Counted from the stretch's first letter, positions 1-8,983 are shown. The stretch: DNA of 64,000 bases from Roseiarcus sp050012775 (GCA_050012775.1 JBEKGN010000020.1:22551-86550), one strand, 5' to 3'. The notes: a model not told the origin generated them from the letters alone. Program-made: numbers and translations.

Positions 1-175
1 CCATCGTCGTCAACGCGCGTTCGACCTCGAGTTCGCTCATGCTCCCGGGCATGTCGAGGAGCGCGGACAATCGCTTGTCGGCGGGAATATCGGAAAAAAG
101 CGCGTCAATGTCAGCGGCGCCGACCCGGGCGAGCATGAGGGCGCGATCGGAAGCGTCGAGCGGGAGATAGCGCAT
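1..175 (-). CDS. gcvPA: Glycine dehydrogenase (decarboxylating) subunit 1, N-terminal part only
   Basis: The minus strand from 175 down to the window edge encodes about 58 residues beginning MRYLPLDASDRALMLARVG, followed by IDALFSDIP. This is the typical N-terminus of the alpha subunit of the split (two-subunit) P protein of the glycine cleavage system. The enzyme decarboxylates glycine with PLP and passes the aminomethyl group to lipoylated GcvH in the cytoplasm. The ATG lies 6 bases downstream of the gcvH stop, so it is the third gene of a gcvT-gcvH-gcvPA operon under the glycine riboswitch at 1793-1985. The C-terminal bulk, the PLP-binding partner subunit and the end of the operon lie outside the window. 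The family call rests on N-terminal resemblance plus context. Confidence 0.85.
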   Translation of the reverse strand, partial: MRYLPLDASDRALMLARVGAADIDALFSDIPADKRLSALLDMPGSMSELEVERALTTM

Positions 176-181
176 GGCGGA

Positions 182-559
182 TCACGCGAGAGTCTGGAGG
201 AAAGCGTCGTAGTCCGATTGGTTCATCAGCCCGTCGAGTTCTTTTGGGTCGGCGAGCTTGATCTTCATGATCCAGCCGCGGCCGAGCGCGTCCTGATTGA
301 TCAGACCGGGTTCGGCGTCGACATCGCCGTTGACGGCGACGACCTCGCCGGAAACCGGGGCGAATATGTCGCTCGCCGCCTTGACGCTTTCGACCACCGC
401 CGCGCCCGCGCCTTTATCGAACTTCGCGCCGAGCGCCGGCAATTCGACGAAGACCACGTCGCCCAATTGCTGCTGCGCGTGATCGCTGATTCCCACCGTG
501 CCGACGTCGCCGTCGACGCGGACATATTCATGGTCTTTGGTGAAGCGGATTTCCGACAT
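182..559 (-). CDS. gcvH: Glycine cleavage system H protein
   Basis: A 125-residue lipoyl carrier that shuttles the aminomethyl group between the P, T and L proteins of glycine cleavage. The lipoyl-attachment loop is visible as VVESVKAASDIFAP around residues 54-67, the Lys being the lipoylated residue. The start MSEIRFTKDHEYVRVDGD and the overall length are standard for the family. It sits 29 bases downstream of gcvT and 6 bases upstream of gcvPA, all on the minus strand, so the three genes are almost certainly co-transcribed. Confidence 0.97.
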   Translation of the reverse strand: MSEIRFTKDHEYVRVDGDVGTVGISDHAQQQLGDVVFVELPALGAKFDKGAGAAVVESVKAASDIFAPVSGEVVAVNGDVDAEPGLINQDALGRGWIMKIKLADPKELDGLMNQSDYDAFLQTLA

Positions 560-588
560 CGGCTCTTTCCTTTTTTCCAGGTGAATCG

Positions 589-1719
589 TCAGCCGCGATA
601 GTAAGCGTGCGGGTGGAAGGGCAGGGGGGCGATGCGCGCATCGAGCGGTTTGCCGCGCACCAGCAGCGCGAGCCGCGCGCCGAGCGTCGCCGCGGCGCTT
701 TCGACGTAACCCATGGCGATCGGCGCGCCGACGCTCGGCCCGAATCCGCCCGAGGTCACGCGGCCGATCTTTTCGCCCGACGCGCTGATGATTTCAGCGC
801 CTTCGCGCGCGGGCGCGCGCCCGTCGAGCCGGATTCCCACCCTGCGGCGGGCGGGACCATCGGCGAGCGCGGCCTGAACTCGCCTGGCGCCGGGAAATCC
901 GCCCTCGACGCGGCGCCGTTTCTGGATCGACCAGGCGAGGCCCGCTTCGATGGGATCGATCGTCTCGTCGAGTTCGTGGCCATAGAGACAGAGGCCCGCT
1001 TCGAGGCGCAGCGAATCGCGCGCGCCGAGGCCGATCGGCTCGATTTCACTCTCGCGAAGCAGGCGGCGCGCGAAGGCTTCGGCCTCGCCCGCCGGCAGGG
1101 AAATCTCGAAGCCGTCTTCTCCGGTATAGCCGGACCGCGAAACCTGCGTTTCGAAGGTTTCAAACCGGATCGGCCGCACGCTCATGAACGGCATCGCGGC
1201 GATTTCGCTCCCCGGCGCCAGGCGCGCCAGCGCGCGCGCGGCGGCCGGGCCTTGCACCGCGATCAGCGCCGCTTCGTCGAGCCTCGTCAGGCGCACGTCG
1301 GCCGGCAAGGCCGCGTCGAGAAGCGCGAAATCGACCGCCTTGCGCGCGGCGTTGACCACGAGGTTCAGCCGTCCGTCCGCGCCGGGAGGCCGCGTGACCA
1401 TCAGATCGTCGACGACGCCGCCGTCAGCGTTGAGGAATTGCGTGTAGCGCTGCCGTCCGGGGGCGAGTGCGAGGATATCGGCCGGGCACAGGCGCTCGAG
1501 CGCGCGCGCGGTCGTCGCGTGATCGGCGCCGTCGAGCCGCGCCTGGCCCATGTGCGAGACGTCGAACAGTCCGGCACTGGCGCGCGTCTGCAGATGTTCG
1601 GCGAGAATTCCCGATTTGTATTGGATCGGCATTTCATAGCCGGCGAACGGCGCCATCCGTGCGCCCAGCTCGACGTGCAGCGCGTGAAGGGGGGTGCGTA
1701 GGATCGCGGATTCCGACAT
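589..1719 (-). CDS. gcvT: Glycine cleavage system T protein (aminomethyltransferase)
   Basis: A protein of 376 residues that transfers the methylene group from aminomethyl-lipoyl GcvH to tetrahydrofolate, releasing ammonia. Visible family features are the N-terminal HALHVELGARMAPFAGYEMP, the FDVSHMGQ segment, the SGYTGEDGFEI motif and the RDSLRLEAGLCLYGHE motif, in the usual order, followed by the C-terminal barrel domain. The chosen start is MSESAILRTPL; the longer reading upstream has no family similarity and runs toward the riboswitch. First gene of the gcv operon. Confidence 0.96.
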   Translation of the reverse strand: MSESAILRTPLHALHVELGARMAPFAGYEMPIQYKSGILAEHLQTRASAGLFDVSHMGQARLDGADHATTARALERLCPADILALAPGRQRYTQFLNADGGVVDDLMVTRPPGADGRLNLVVNAARKAVDFALLDAALPADVRLTRLDEAALIAVQGPAAARALARLAPGSEIAAMPFMSVRPIRFETFETQVSRSGYTGEDGFEISLPAGEAEAFARRLLRESEIEPIGLGARDSLRLEAGLCLYGHELDETIDPIEAGLAWSIQKRRRVEGGFPGARRVQAALADGPARRRVGIRLDGRAPAREGAEIISASGEKIGRVTSGGFGPSVGAPIAMGYVESAAATLGARLALLVRGKPLDARIAPLPFHPHAYYRG

Positions 1720-1792
1720 GGTCCACCGGTCACAAGCAAGAGAGCGACCACCCAAAGCTCGAACGCCTTACGCGATCGAACTCTCGGCGGCG

Positions 1793-1985
1793 CCCCCTCT
1801 GTCTCGTGACCTGAGAGATTTCCCGCCATCGAATGGCGGTTACCCCCGTCGGTGGGCCGGCGCGAAAGAAGCGCCCGCCGCTTTCCAGAGCGTCATCACC
1901 CAACGGTCCATCGGCCTGAGCGTTTCCGGGGCGGTTGCGCCTTCGGCGCCGGAAAGAACGAACTTTTCCGGTCTCTTCCGCTGGG
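1793..1985 (-). promoter_or_regulatory. Tandem glycine riboswitch upstream of gcvT
   Basis: Read on the minus strand, the leader contains two glycine aptamers in series. The first (about 1985-1885) shows GCGGAAGAGACCGG, then GGCGCCGAAGGCGCAACCG, CCCCGGAAACGCTCAGG and a closing GGACCG. The second (about 1880-1793) shows GCTCTGGAAAGCGG, CACCGACGGGGGTAA, AAATCTCTCAGG and ACAGAGGGG. These match the conserved blocks of the class. The placement directly before gcvT fits the known role of switching on glycine breakdown when glycine is abundant. I did not resolve the expression platform. Confidence 0.93.
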
Positions 1986-2030
1986 TGTCTTAATCTGACC
2001 GGGAGAACAAGCCCGAAGCCGGCCGCTTTG

Positions 2031-2687
2031 TCAATGCGCGTCGTTCGCCGGCGCGGGACGTCGCTTGCGCGGGTGCGCGACCTCGGCGGCGTGGCCGGTG
2101 TCGAAACCGATGATGATCGAGTAATCGTCGGCCAATTCGGTGCGCGTCATCGGCAGGATGATCGGCTCGGAAACAAATTGGAACAGCGCCTCCGAGCCGC
2201 CTGCGGTGTTCGCCTCGATCTTGTATGTCTTCGAATAGGCCGGCTTCTGGTCGACCTCGCGGCGCACGGTGATTCGCAGCGGCGCGCTGTAGGCGCCGGG
2301 CGAACCGGCGGGACCGATCAGCAGGTGGCCGGAAACGCCGACCTTGAGGCTGAATTTGTCGCCCTGCGGGGCGCATTCGCGGGCGGTCTGCGCGATGTCG
2401 AATTGGTAACGAACCGAGGCGTTCTCGGTTCCGCCGACGCGAAGGGATGCGGCGCCGTCCTGGACGTCGACGGTTGGACAGTCGAGATCCTGCGGGCTCA
2501 GCGGCAAACGGACGAGTTTGTCCGACTCGGACGCATGGCTGCTGTCCTGGGCCGCGGCAACGGCGGCCGGTTTGGCGTTTAGCGACGGCGAGATGATGTT
2601 TTCCATCGAACTGCAGGCGCCGCAAAGTCCCGCCGCGCAGAGAACCATGGCGAATCGCAGGTTTTTGGGAAAGGCGCTCGCAATCAT
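2031..2687 (-). CDS. Putative envelope lipoprotein of unknown function
   Basis: A protein of 218 residues beginning MIASAFPKNLRFAMVLCAAG, a positively charged then hydrophobic N-terminus ending in LCGACSS, which resembles but does not exactly match a lipobox (Cys near residue 25). The mature part is beta-rich by eye, with no domain I recognise; the C-terminus is basic (HPRKRRPAPANDAH). The start was chosen because the signal-like N-terminus begins there; the frame stays open upstream only as a shadow of the next gene. It lies 65 bases downstream of the IalB-family gene on the same strand, so they may share a transcript. Function unknown; outer-membrane or periplasmic location is an inference. 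Confidence 0.7.
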   Translation of the reverse strand: MIASAFPKNLRFAMVLCAAGLCGACSSMENIISPSLNAKPAAVAAAQDSSHASESDKLVRLPLSPQDLDCPTVDVQDGAASLRVGGTENASVRYQFDIAQTARECAPQGDKFSLKVGVSGHLLIGPAGSPGAYSAPLRITVRREVDQKPAYSKTYKIEANTAGGSEALFQFVSEPIILPMTRTELADDYSIIIGFDTGHAAEVAHPRKRRPAPANDAH

Positions 2688-2752
2688 CGATTCACGCTCC
2701 GGCTGGCAGATTGGCGATCTATAGCAAAATTCACTTCCGCAAGGCGGGAAGG

Positions 2753-3328
2753 TCAAGGCAATTGCTCGAAACCTTCCTTGAAGCCCGCGAGCGACGCCGG
2801 CACGCCGATTCCTTCCTCGGGCGTCTGGAAGAGAACGAAGGTCACGGTTTGCGCGGTCTTCATCTTTTCCAGCACCTTGTCTTCGAGCACGACCTCGGCG
2901 ACGCATCCGTTGGGAAGGCAGCGCACGAAACTCATGCGCCCGAAATCGTCTTGGTCGAGCTTCAAGCCGAGGCCCGTCGGAATCAGCACGCCCAGCGGCG
3001 CGATGACGCGCAGCAATCGGCTCTTGTGGTCGGCCGTCTTCAGGGCGATGACGACCAGGGTGATGTTGGGCCTGTCCTCGTCGACGACGCTCTGGACGAT
3101 CGCGCATTGCTGCGAGGCCGCGCCGGGCGGCGTTTCGCAGCGCGTTTCCCATGCGCCGTGTTTATCCGTGACCGCAGCCCGCGCAGGCGACGGATCGTGG
3201 CCAAGCGCCAATGCGCAAAGCCCGAGAATCGCGGCGCCGACCAGCCGAGTCGCTCTTCCCGCTCCGATCCCGCCGTCGGGAAAGACCCAAACCATGAACA
3301 CCGCTGTCTGTTCGTCGATCGAGGGCAT
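2753..3328 (-). CDS. Invasion-associated locus B (IalB) family protein
   Basis: A 191-residue secreted protein with a hydrophobic signal segment at about residues 29-51 ending ARAA. The mature part contains the family's hallmark pattern: WETRCETPPGAASQQCAIVQ, then a Cys-containing block VRCLPNGCVAEVVL, and VTFVLFQTPEEGIGVPASL near the C-terminus. IalB proteins are periplasmic or envelope proteins common in Hyphomicrobiales, with poorly defined function despite the Bartonella-derived name. It is divergent from coxB, and a copy next to the cox operon is common in this order. Confidence 0.85.
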   Translation of the reverse strand: MPSIDEQTAVFMVWVFPDGGIGAGRATRLVGAAILGLCALALGHDPSPARAAVTDKHGAWETRCETPPGAASQQCAIVQSVVDEDRPNITLVVIALKTADHKSRLLRVIAPLGVLIPTGLGLKLDQDDFGRMSFVRCLPNGCVAEVVLEDKVLEKMKTAQTVTFVLFQTPEEGIGVPASLAGFKEGFEQLP

Positions 3329-3539
3329 GGCGTATCAAAAGTCCTGTCGCTGTCAAGGCGCGACTCGATCCGCGCCGCCGGCGCCGCGCCGCCATCGCGT
3401 CGTGGCGTCTTTGTGGTTTGCAAAACGCGAGAATGCGGTATGATGTCGCAGTGATTGCGGCAAAGCGTCGCGAACAGGGCCGCGGCGATAGGCGCTAGGG
3501 GCGCTCTTTAGAGCGAAAGCAAGAGGAACGGGGCGGGAA

Positions 3540-4421
3540 ATGAAGGCATGCGGACGAATTGAGTTGCCCCCGATCGTTGTGTGGGCGGGGAGCGCTCTCG
3601 TCGGGTTATTCTCGGCCTCGGCCGCCTCGGCCGACAGTTACGGACACGCCGAACCGGGCCAGATCGGATTTCAGCAGCCGGTCACCGAACTCGCCCGCTA
3701 CCTTCAATGGTTTCACAATTCGATCCTGTTGCCGGTGATCATCTTGATTTGCCTCTTCGTTCTGGCTCTGCTGGTCTTCGTCGTCTGGAAGTTCAACGAA
3801 AAAGCCAATCCGACGCCCTCGAAGACCACCCATCACGCCGGTCTCGAAGTGGCCTGGACGATCCTGCCGGTGATGATTCTCGTGGTCATCGCGATGCCGT
3901 CGTTCCGATTGTTGACGATGCAGCTGACGATTCCGCCGGCCGACGTGACGATCAAGGTGACGGCGTCGCAATGGCATTGGGCCTACGCCTATCCGAAGGA
4001 CCAAGGCGACTTTTCCTTTGAATCCTACATGAAGGAAGCCGCCGACCTGAAGCCGGAAAACGGCGACATTCGGCTGCTCTCGGTCGACAACGAGGCCGTG
4101 ATTCCCGTCAATAAGGTGGTGCGGCTGCAGATCACCGCCACCGACGTGATTCATTCGTTCGTCGTCCAGTCGTTCGGCGTCCGCATCGACGCGGTTCCCG
4201 GCCGCCTCAACGAGACCTGGTTCAAGGCCGATCGCGAGGGCGTCTATTACGGCCAATGCTCGAAAATCTGCGGCAAGGATCACGCGTTCATGCCGATCGC
4301 CTTCCGGGTCGTAAGCGAAGACAAGTATCAGGCTTGGCTCCTCGATTCGAAGAAGAAATTCGCCGCGACGGGAAGCGCGATCCGACTGGCGAACTCCGAC
4401 GCCGCCTCTGTTCGCCAGTAG
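3540..4421 (+). CDS. coxB: Cytochrome c oxidase subunit II
   Basis: The CuA-bearing subunit of an aa3-type terminal oxidase, 293 residues. It has an N-terminal signal-like segment (to about residue 31), two transmembrane helices (around ILLPVIILICLFVLALLVFV and WTILPVMILVVIAM), and a periplasmic cupredoxin domain. CuA ligands are visible: His in DVIHSF, then CSKICGKDHAFM with both Cys, His and Met, plus the aromatic electron-entry patch QWHWAYAYP. It takes electrons from cytochrome c and passes them to subunit I. First gene of the cox operon; the 210-base gap to the divergent IalB gene must contain its promoter, but I could not place -35/-10 boxes confidently. Confidence 0.98.
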   Translation: MKACGRIELPPIVVWAGSALVGLFSASAASADSYGHAEPGQIGFQQPVTELARYLQWFHNSILLPVIILICLFVLALLVFVVWKFNEKANPTPSKTTHHAGLEVAWTILPVMILVVIAMPSFRLLTMQLTIPPADVTIKVTASQWHWAYAYPKDQGDFSFESYMKEAADLKPENGDIRLLSVDNEAVIPVNKVVRLQITATDVIHSFVVQSFGVRIDAVPGRLNETWFKADREGVYYGQCSKICGKDHAFMPIAFRVVSEDKYQAWLLDSKKKFAATGSAIRLANSDAASVRQ

Positions 4422-4482
4422 GCCGCGCTCGCGAGGATTCGGCGACTTACGCAAAACAAAAGTGTCTCGAGGGAAGGGTTTC

Positions 4483-6156
4483 ATGGCGACCGACGCGGCA
4501 ATTCACGATGAGGGTCATGCGGATGACGGGCATGGCCACCCCACCGGCTGGCGCCGATATCTCTTCTCGACCAATCACAAGGATATCGGCACCCTCTATC
4601 TGATCTTTGCGGTGATCGCGGGCTTGATCGGCTCCGCGCTTTCCGGCGCGATTCGCATGGAGTTGATGGAGCCGGGCCTCAAGATCTTCCCGGTGATTTC
4701 GGCGATCCTCGCCGGCGACGGCTCGATCGACGCCGCCAAGAACATGTACAACGTGTTCATCACGGCCCACGGCGTCATCATGATCTTTTTCATGGTGATG
4801 CCGGCGCTGATCGGCGGGTTCGGCAATTGGTTCGTGCCGCTGTTGATCGGAGCGCCCGACATGGCGTTCCCGCGCATGAACAACATCTCCTTCTGGTTGC
4901 TGCCCGCCTCGTTCACGCTGCTCCTCATATCGATGTTCGTCGAGGGCTCGCCGGGCATGCACGGCTTCGGCGGCGGCTGGGTCCTTTATCCGCCGTTCTC
5001 GTCGAAGGTCGGCACGCCGGGACCGGCGATGGATTTCGTCATTCTATCGCTGCATTTGGCCGGCGCCTCGTCGATTCTCGGCGCCATTAATTTCATCACG
5101 ACGATCTTCAACATGCGCGCGCCGGGCATGACGATGCATCGCATGCCGCTATTCGTTTGGTCGGTGTTGGTGACGGCGTTCCTGTTGGTGCTGTCGCTGC
5201 CGGTTCTGGCTGGCGGCATCACGATGCTGCTGACCGACCGCAATTTCGGCACCACCTTCTTCGATCCGGCCGGCGGCGGCGATCCGATACTGTTCCAGCA
5301 TTTGTTCTGGTTCTTCGGCCATCCCGAAGTCTACATCCTGATCCTGCCGGGCTTCGGCATCATCAGCCAGATCATCTCGACCTTCTCGCGCAAGCCGGTG
5401 TTCGGCTACCTCGGCATGGTCTATGCAATGGTGGCGATCGGCGCGGTCGGCTTCCTCGTCTGGGCGCACCACATGTACACGGTGGGTCTGTCGCTCAATA
5501 CGCAGCGCTATTTCGTGTTCGCGACGATGGTCATCGCGGTGCCGACGGGCGTGAAGGTGTTTTCCTGGATCGCGACGATGTGGGGCGGGTCGATCTCGCT
5601 GCGCGCGCCGATGGTATGGGCGATCGGGTTCATCTTCGTGTTCACGATCGGCGGCGTCACCGGCGTCGTGCTCGCCAACGCGGGCGTCGATCGCGCGCTG
5701 CACGAGACCTACTATGTCGTCGCGCACTTCCATTACACGATGTCGCTCGGCGCGGTGTTCTCGATCTTCGCCGGGTTCTATTATTGGTTCCCCAAGATGA
5801 CCGGCTATATGTATGACGAGCGTTTCGCCAAACTGCATTTCTGGCTGCTGTTCATCGGCATCAACTTGACGTTCTTCCCGCAGCATTTCCTCGGTCTGGC
5901 CGGCATGCCGCGGCGGTACGTCGATTACCCCGACGCCTACTGGCAGTGGAATTTCGTCTCGTCGATCGGCGCCTATGTCGCCGGCGTGGCGACGCTCGTC
6001 TTCCTTTACACCGTGTATGACGCGTTCGCGCGCAAGCGCGTGGCCGGCGACAATCCGTGGGGCGTCGGCGCGACGACCTTGGAATGGACGTTGCCGTCGC
6101 CGCCGCCGTTCCACCAATACGAGACCCTGCCGCGCATCACGGGCTTCGATCACTGA
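4483..6156 (+). CDS. coxA: Cytochrome c oxidase subunit I
   Basis: Catalytic subunit of 557 residues carrying heme a, heme a3 and CuB. Visible signatures are STNHKDIGTLYL near the N-terminus, the CuB and proton-channel segment FWFFGHPEVYILILPGFG, HHMYTVG, and HFHYTMSLGAVFSIFAGFYY with the heme ligands. About twelve hydrophobic helices run through it. I use the ATG at 4483 (MATDAAIHDEG), preceded by a GAAGGG ribosome site; an in-frame ATG seven codons upstream is less well placed. It follows coxB by 61 bases. Confidence 0.98.
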   Translation: MATDAAIHDEGHADDGHGHPTGWRRYLFSTNHKDIGTLYLIFAVIAGLIGSALSGAIRMELMEPGLKIFPVISAILAGDGSIDAAKNMYNVFITAHGVIMIFFMVMPALIGGFGNWFVPLLIGAPDMAFPRMNNISFWLLPASFTLLLISMFVEGSPGMHGFGGGWVLYPPFSSKVGTPGPAMDFVILSLHLAGASSILGAINFITTIFNMRAPGMTMHRMPLFVWSVLVTAFLLVLSLPVLAGGITMLLTDRNFGTTFFDPAGGGDPILFQHLFWFFGHPEVYILILPGFGIISQIISTFSRKPVFGYLGMVYAMVAIGAVGFLVWAHHMYTVGLSLNTQRYFVFATMVIAVPTGVKVFSWIATMWGGSISLRAPMVWAIGFIFVFTIGGVTGVVLANAGVDRALHETYYVVAHFHYTMSLGAVFSIFAGFYYWFPKMTGYMYDERFAKLHFWLLFIGINLTFFPQHFLGLAGMPRRYVDYPDAYWQWNFVSSIGAYVAGVATLVFLYTVYDAFARKRVAGDNPWGVGATTLEWTLPSPPPFHQYETLPRITGFDH

Positions 6157-6238
6157 TCTTGATCCAGCCGTCTCGCACAGGCGGCTGGAACGCTGCGCGT
6201 TCAGTTCGAAGAACGCGCGAATTCGCAAAGTCACGTTT

Positions 6239-7183
6239 ATGAGCATGCTTGGCCAAGACAGTTCCCGTCTCGACGCGGCGATCATCGGCTATGTCTCGGG
6301 GCCGCGCGAATTCGTGTCGCTGCTCAAGCCGAGGGTGATGTCGCTCGTCGTCCTCACCGCCCTGGCGGGCATGCTGTGCGCGCCCGAGCCCATTCACCCC
6401 ATCATCGGATTCGCCTCGCTGCTCGCCATTGCGGTCGGCGCGGGGGCCGCCGGCGCGCTCAATATGTGGTGGGACGCCGATATCGACGCGCTGATGGCGA
6501 GGACCCGGTCGCGCGCGATTCCCTCGGGCCTCGTCGATCCCGGCGAGGCGCTGTATTTCGGCCTGACCTTGGCGTTTTTCGCGGTCCTGACGCTCGCCGC
6601 CGCGGCCAATTTTCTCGCCGCGGGCCTGCTCGCCTTCACGATCTTTTTCTATGTCGTGGTCTACACGATGTGGCTGAAGCGTTCGACGCCGCAGAACATC
6701 GTGATCGGCGGCGCCGCCGGGGCCTTGCCCCCCGTCGTCGGCTACGCGGCGGCGAGCGGCGGCGTCACCTTCGACAGCCTGCTGCTCTTCGCCATCATAT
6801 TCGTCTGGACGCCGCCGCATTTTTGGGCGCTTGCGTTGGTCAAGAGCCGCGATTACGAGCGCGCGGGCGTGCCGATGATGCCCAATGTCAAGGGGCCGTC
6901 GCGCACGCGTCTCGAAATCCTGGTCTATTCGCTTCTGCTGGCGCCGCTCGGCGTCGCACCCTGGCTCACCGGTCTGGGCGGGCGTCTCTATGGCGCGGCG
7001 GCGATCGCCTCGGGCGTCGGCATGGTGGTCATGGCGGCGCGCGTCTATCGCACGCGTGAGGGATCGCCGGCGACCACGGCGGCGATGCAATTGTTCGGCT
7101 ACTCGATATTCTATCTCTTTCTTCTCGTCGCCTTGCTCGTCGTCGAGCATGGATTCGGGCTCATCGAGCGCTGGGGCCTGTGA
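6239..7183 (+). CDS. ctaB: Protoheme IX farnesyltransferase (heme O synthase)
   Basis: A UbiA-superfamily integral membrane prenyltransferase of 314 residues that converts heme B to heme O, the precursor of heme A. The prenyl-diphosphate-binding motif NMWWDADIDALMARTRSR is present near residue 76, followed by the conserved IPSG and the second Asp-containing loop with VKSRDYERAGVPMMP. Multiple transmembrane helices. The start MSMLGQDSSRLDAAIIGY fits family N-termini. Part of the cox operon, between coxA and the small CoxF-like gene. Confidence 0.96.
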   Translation: MSMLGQDSSRLDAAIIGYVSGPREFVSLLKPRVMSLVVLTALAGMLCAPEPIHPIIGFASLLAIAVGAGAAGALNMWWDADIDALMARTRSRAIPSGLVDPGEALYFGLTLAFFAVLTLAAAANFLAAGLLAFTIFFYVVVYTMWLKRSTPQNIVIGGAAGALPPVVGYAAASGGVTFDSLLLFAIIFVWTPPHFWALALVKSRDYERAGVPMMPNVKGPSRTRLEILVYSLLLAPLGVAPWLTGLGGRLYGAAAIASGVGMVVMAARVYRTREGSPATTAAMQLFGYSIFYLFLLVALLVVEHGFGLIERWGL

Positions 7184-7194
7184 GGGGAATTTCG

Positions 7195-7362
7195 ATGGAC
7201 GACAAAACGCTGCAATCGAACGTCGCGCTTACGGCCGACCAATTGCGTAATCGACGCCGCCGCAATTTTGCCATCGGCCTCAGCGTCGCGTTTCTCGCCG
7301 CGCTCTTTTACGCGATTACGATCGTCAAGCTCGGGCCGAACGCCCTGCGGCCGATGCCGTGA
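7195..7362 (+). CDS. Small CoxF-like single-TM protein of the cox operon
   Basis: A 55-residue protein with a basic N-terminal region (LRNRRRRN) and one transmembrane helix (FAIGLSVAFLAALFYAITIV), typical of the small gene found between ctaB and ctaG in alphaproteobacterial cox operons. GAGGGG sits 7 bases before the ATG. Its stop overlaps the GTG start of ctaG, implying translational coupling. The exact role in oxidase assembly is not settled; the name is by position and appearance. Confidence 0.8.
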   Translation: MDDKTLQSNVALTADQLRNRRRRNFAIGLSVAFLAALFYAITIVKLGPNALRPMP

Positions 7363-7973
7363 AGCGCGCCATGGGAACCCGCTCTCCATCCCATCAACGG
7401 CAGGGGAACCGGCGCGTCGGCGCGATCGTGGCGTTGTCGGCGCTGGCGATGATCGGCGCCGCCTATGCGGCGGTCCCGCTCTACGCGGCGTTCTGCAAGG
7501 CGACCGGCTTCGCGGGAACGACGCAGGTCGCTACGGCCAACTCGGGCGTCAAGGGCGAGCGGACGCTCACGGTTCGTTTCGACGCCAATGTCGCGCCCGG
7601 ACTCGATTGGAGTTTCGAGCCGGAAGTCGATTCGGTGAGGTTGCGCACCGGCGCCACGGCGACCGTCTTCTTTCGCGTGCGCAATCGCCAAGCGCGCGAG
7701 ACCTCGGCGGTCGCGGTCTATAACGTGACTCCAGAGGTTTCCGGCGCGTGGTTCGACAAGATTTCGTGCTTCTGTTTTTCCGAGCAGCGCTTGGGTCCAA
7801 ACGAAAGCGCCGAATTGCCGGTGGTGTTCTTTCTCGATCCGCGCCTCGAGCAGGATCGCACGATGGACAAGGTCGAGGCGATCACGCTGTCCTATACGCT
7901 TTTCGCGCCGACGAGCGCTTCGAAACCTGTTGCGCTCGCGCCGCCGACGGGCGTTTCGGAGCCGAAATTATGA
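7359..7973 (+). CDS. ctaG: Cytochrome c oxidase assembly protein CtaG/Cox11
   Basis: A copper chaperone that delivers CuB copper to subunit I: one N-terminal membrane helix (GAIVALSALAMIGAAYAAVPLY) then a periplasmic immunoglobulin-like domain. The copper-binding CFCF motif in KISCFCFSEQRL and the FYDP-like block VVFFLDPRL are present. Length (204 residues) is normal. The GTG at 7359 overlaps the upstream stop; an ATG at 7371 is an alternative start. Confidence 0.96.
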   Translation: MKRAMGTRSPSHQRQGNRRVGAIVALSALAMIGAAYAAVPLYAAFCKATGFAGTTQVATANSGVKGERTLTVRFDANVAPGLDWSFEPEVDSVRLRTGATATVFFRVRNRQARETSAVAVYNVTPEVSGAWFDKISCFCFSEQRLGPNESAELPVVFFLDPRLEQDRTMDKVEAITLSYTLFAPTSASKPVALAPPTGVSEPKL

Positions 7974-8050
7974 ACCGCGCGCGCCGCTTGACGGCGCCCG
8001 TGAAACGCAGCAACCCGACGGGCGGAAACGCCGGTCGGAAAGACGCATAG
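7970..8050 (+). CDS. Possible 26-residue basic peptide between ctaG and coxC
   Basis: An ATG overlaps the ctaG stop as ATGA at 7970-7973 and opens a frame of 26 codons (MNRARRLTAPVKRSNPTGGN and six more), ending TAG nine bases before the coxC ATG. The peptide is Arg/Lys rich with no membrane segment. Start-stop overlap with one neighbour and close spacing to the next suggest translational coupling, but the frame may simply be a random open stretch. I recognise no homologue. Confidence 0.25.
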   Translation: MNRARRLTAPVKRSNPTGGNAGRKDA

Positions 8051-8059
8051 GGGACCCGA

Positions 8060-8929
8060 ATGGCCGACGCGCACGCCAAGCCGCATCACGATTATCATCT
8101 CGTCAATCCGAGTCCGTGGCCGCTGGTCGGATCGATCTTCGCCTTCATGATCGCTGTCGGGCTCATCTTGACGATGCACTCCAAGGAGATGGCGCTCGGG
8201 CGTTTCGGCGTTCCGCTGCTCGGCGTCGGCGTCGCGGGCATTCTCTATGTCATGGCGTCGTGGTGGTTCGACGTCGTCCATGAGGCCGAAACCGGCGATC
8301 ACACGCGCGTGGTCCAGATCAGCCTTCGCTATGGCATGATCCTGTTCATCGCCTCGGAAGTGATGTTCTTCGTCGCATGGTTCTGGGCGTTCTTCGACGC
8401 TTCGCTGTTCTCCAACGAAACGATCCAATATGGACGCGTCGCCTTCACCGGCGGCATGTGGCCGCCCAAGGGGACCGAGGTTCTCGATCCTCTCAATCTG
8501 CCGCTGCTCAATACGCTGATCCTGCTCACGTCCGGCGCGACGGTCACCTGGGCGCATCACGCGCTGCTGCACAACGACCGCCAAGGCTTGAAGACCGGCC
8601 TCACGCTGACGATCCTGCTCGGCCTGACCTTCACCTGCGTCCAGGCCTGGGAATACGCGCACGCGCCATTCTCGTTCTCGAATTCGATCTATGGCGCGAC
8701 GTTCTTCATGGCGACCGGTTTCCACGGCGCGCATGTGATCATCGGCACGATTTTCCTCCTCGTCTGCCTCGTGCGCGCCAACGCCGGACAGTTCACGCCG
8801 CAACAACACCTCGGCTTCGAGTTCGCCGCGTGGTACTGGCATTTCGTCGACGTCGTGTGGTTGTTCCTGTTCTGCTGCATCTATGTCTGGGGCTCGTGGG
8901 GCGCGACGATCGAGGGCGCGGCCGGTTGA
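8060..8929 (+). CDS. coxC: Cytochrome c oxidase subunit III
   Basis: A 289-residue integral membrane subunit of the aa3 oxidase with about seven helices. Family features include HDYHLVNPSPWPL at the N-terminus, RYGMILFIASEVMFFVAWFW, WPPKGTEVLDPLNLPLLNT, SGATVTWAHHALL, and the C-terminal FEFAAWYWHFVDVVWLFLF. It stabilises the catalytic core and is needed for proton uptake and turnover stability. A GGGGACC ribosome site precedes the ATG. Confidence 0.98.
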   Translation: MADAHAKPHHDYHLVNPSPWPLVGSIFAFMIAVGLILTMHSKEMALGRFGVPLLGVGVAGILYVMASWWFDVVHEAETGDHTRVVQISLRYGMILFIASEVMFFVAWFWAFFDASLFSNETIQYGRVAFTGGMWPPKGTEVLDPLNLPLLNTLILLTSGATVTWAHHALLHNDRQGLKTGLTLTILLGLTFTCVQAWEYAHAPFSFSNSIYGATFFMATGFHGAHVIIGTIFLLVCLVRANAGQFTPQQHLGFEFAAWYWHFVDVVWLFLFCCIYVWGSWGATIEGAAG

Positions 8930-8983
8930 GGCGATCGCGCCGGCCCGCGGCGCGCCGGCAGAAGCGCGAGGGAGCCGTCCCCC

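Noticed and set aside
5149..6285. Long minus-strand frame opposite coxA
   Set aside because: Typical GC-rich shadow frame; the plus strand encodes an unmistakable oxidase subunit I.
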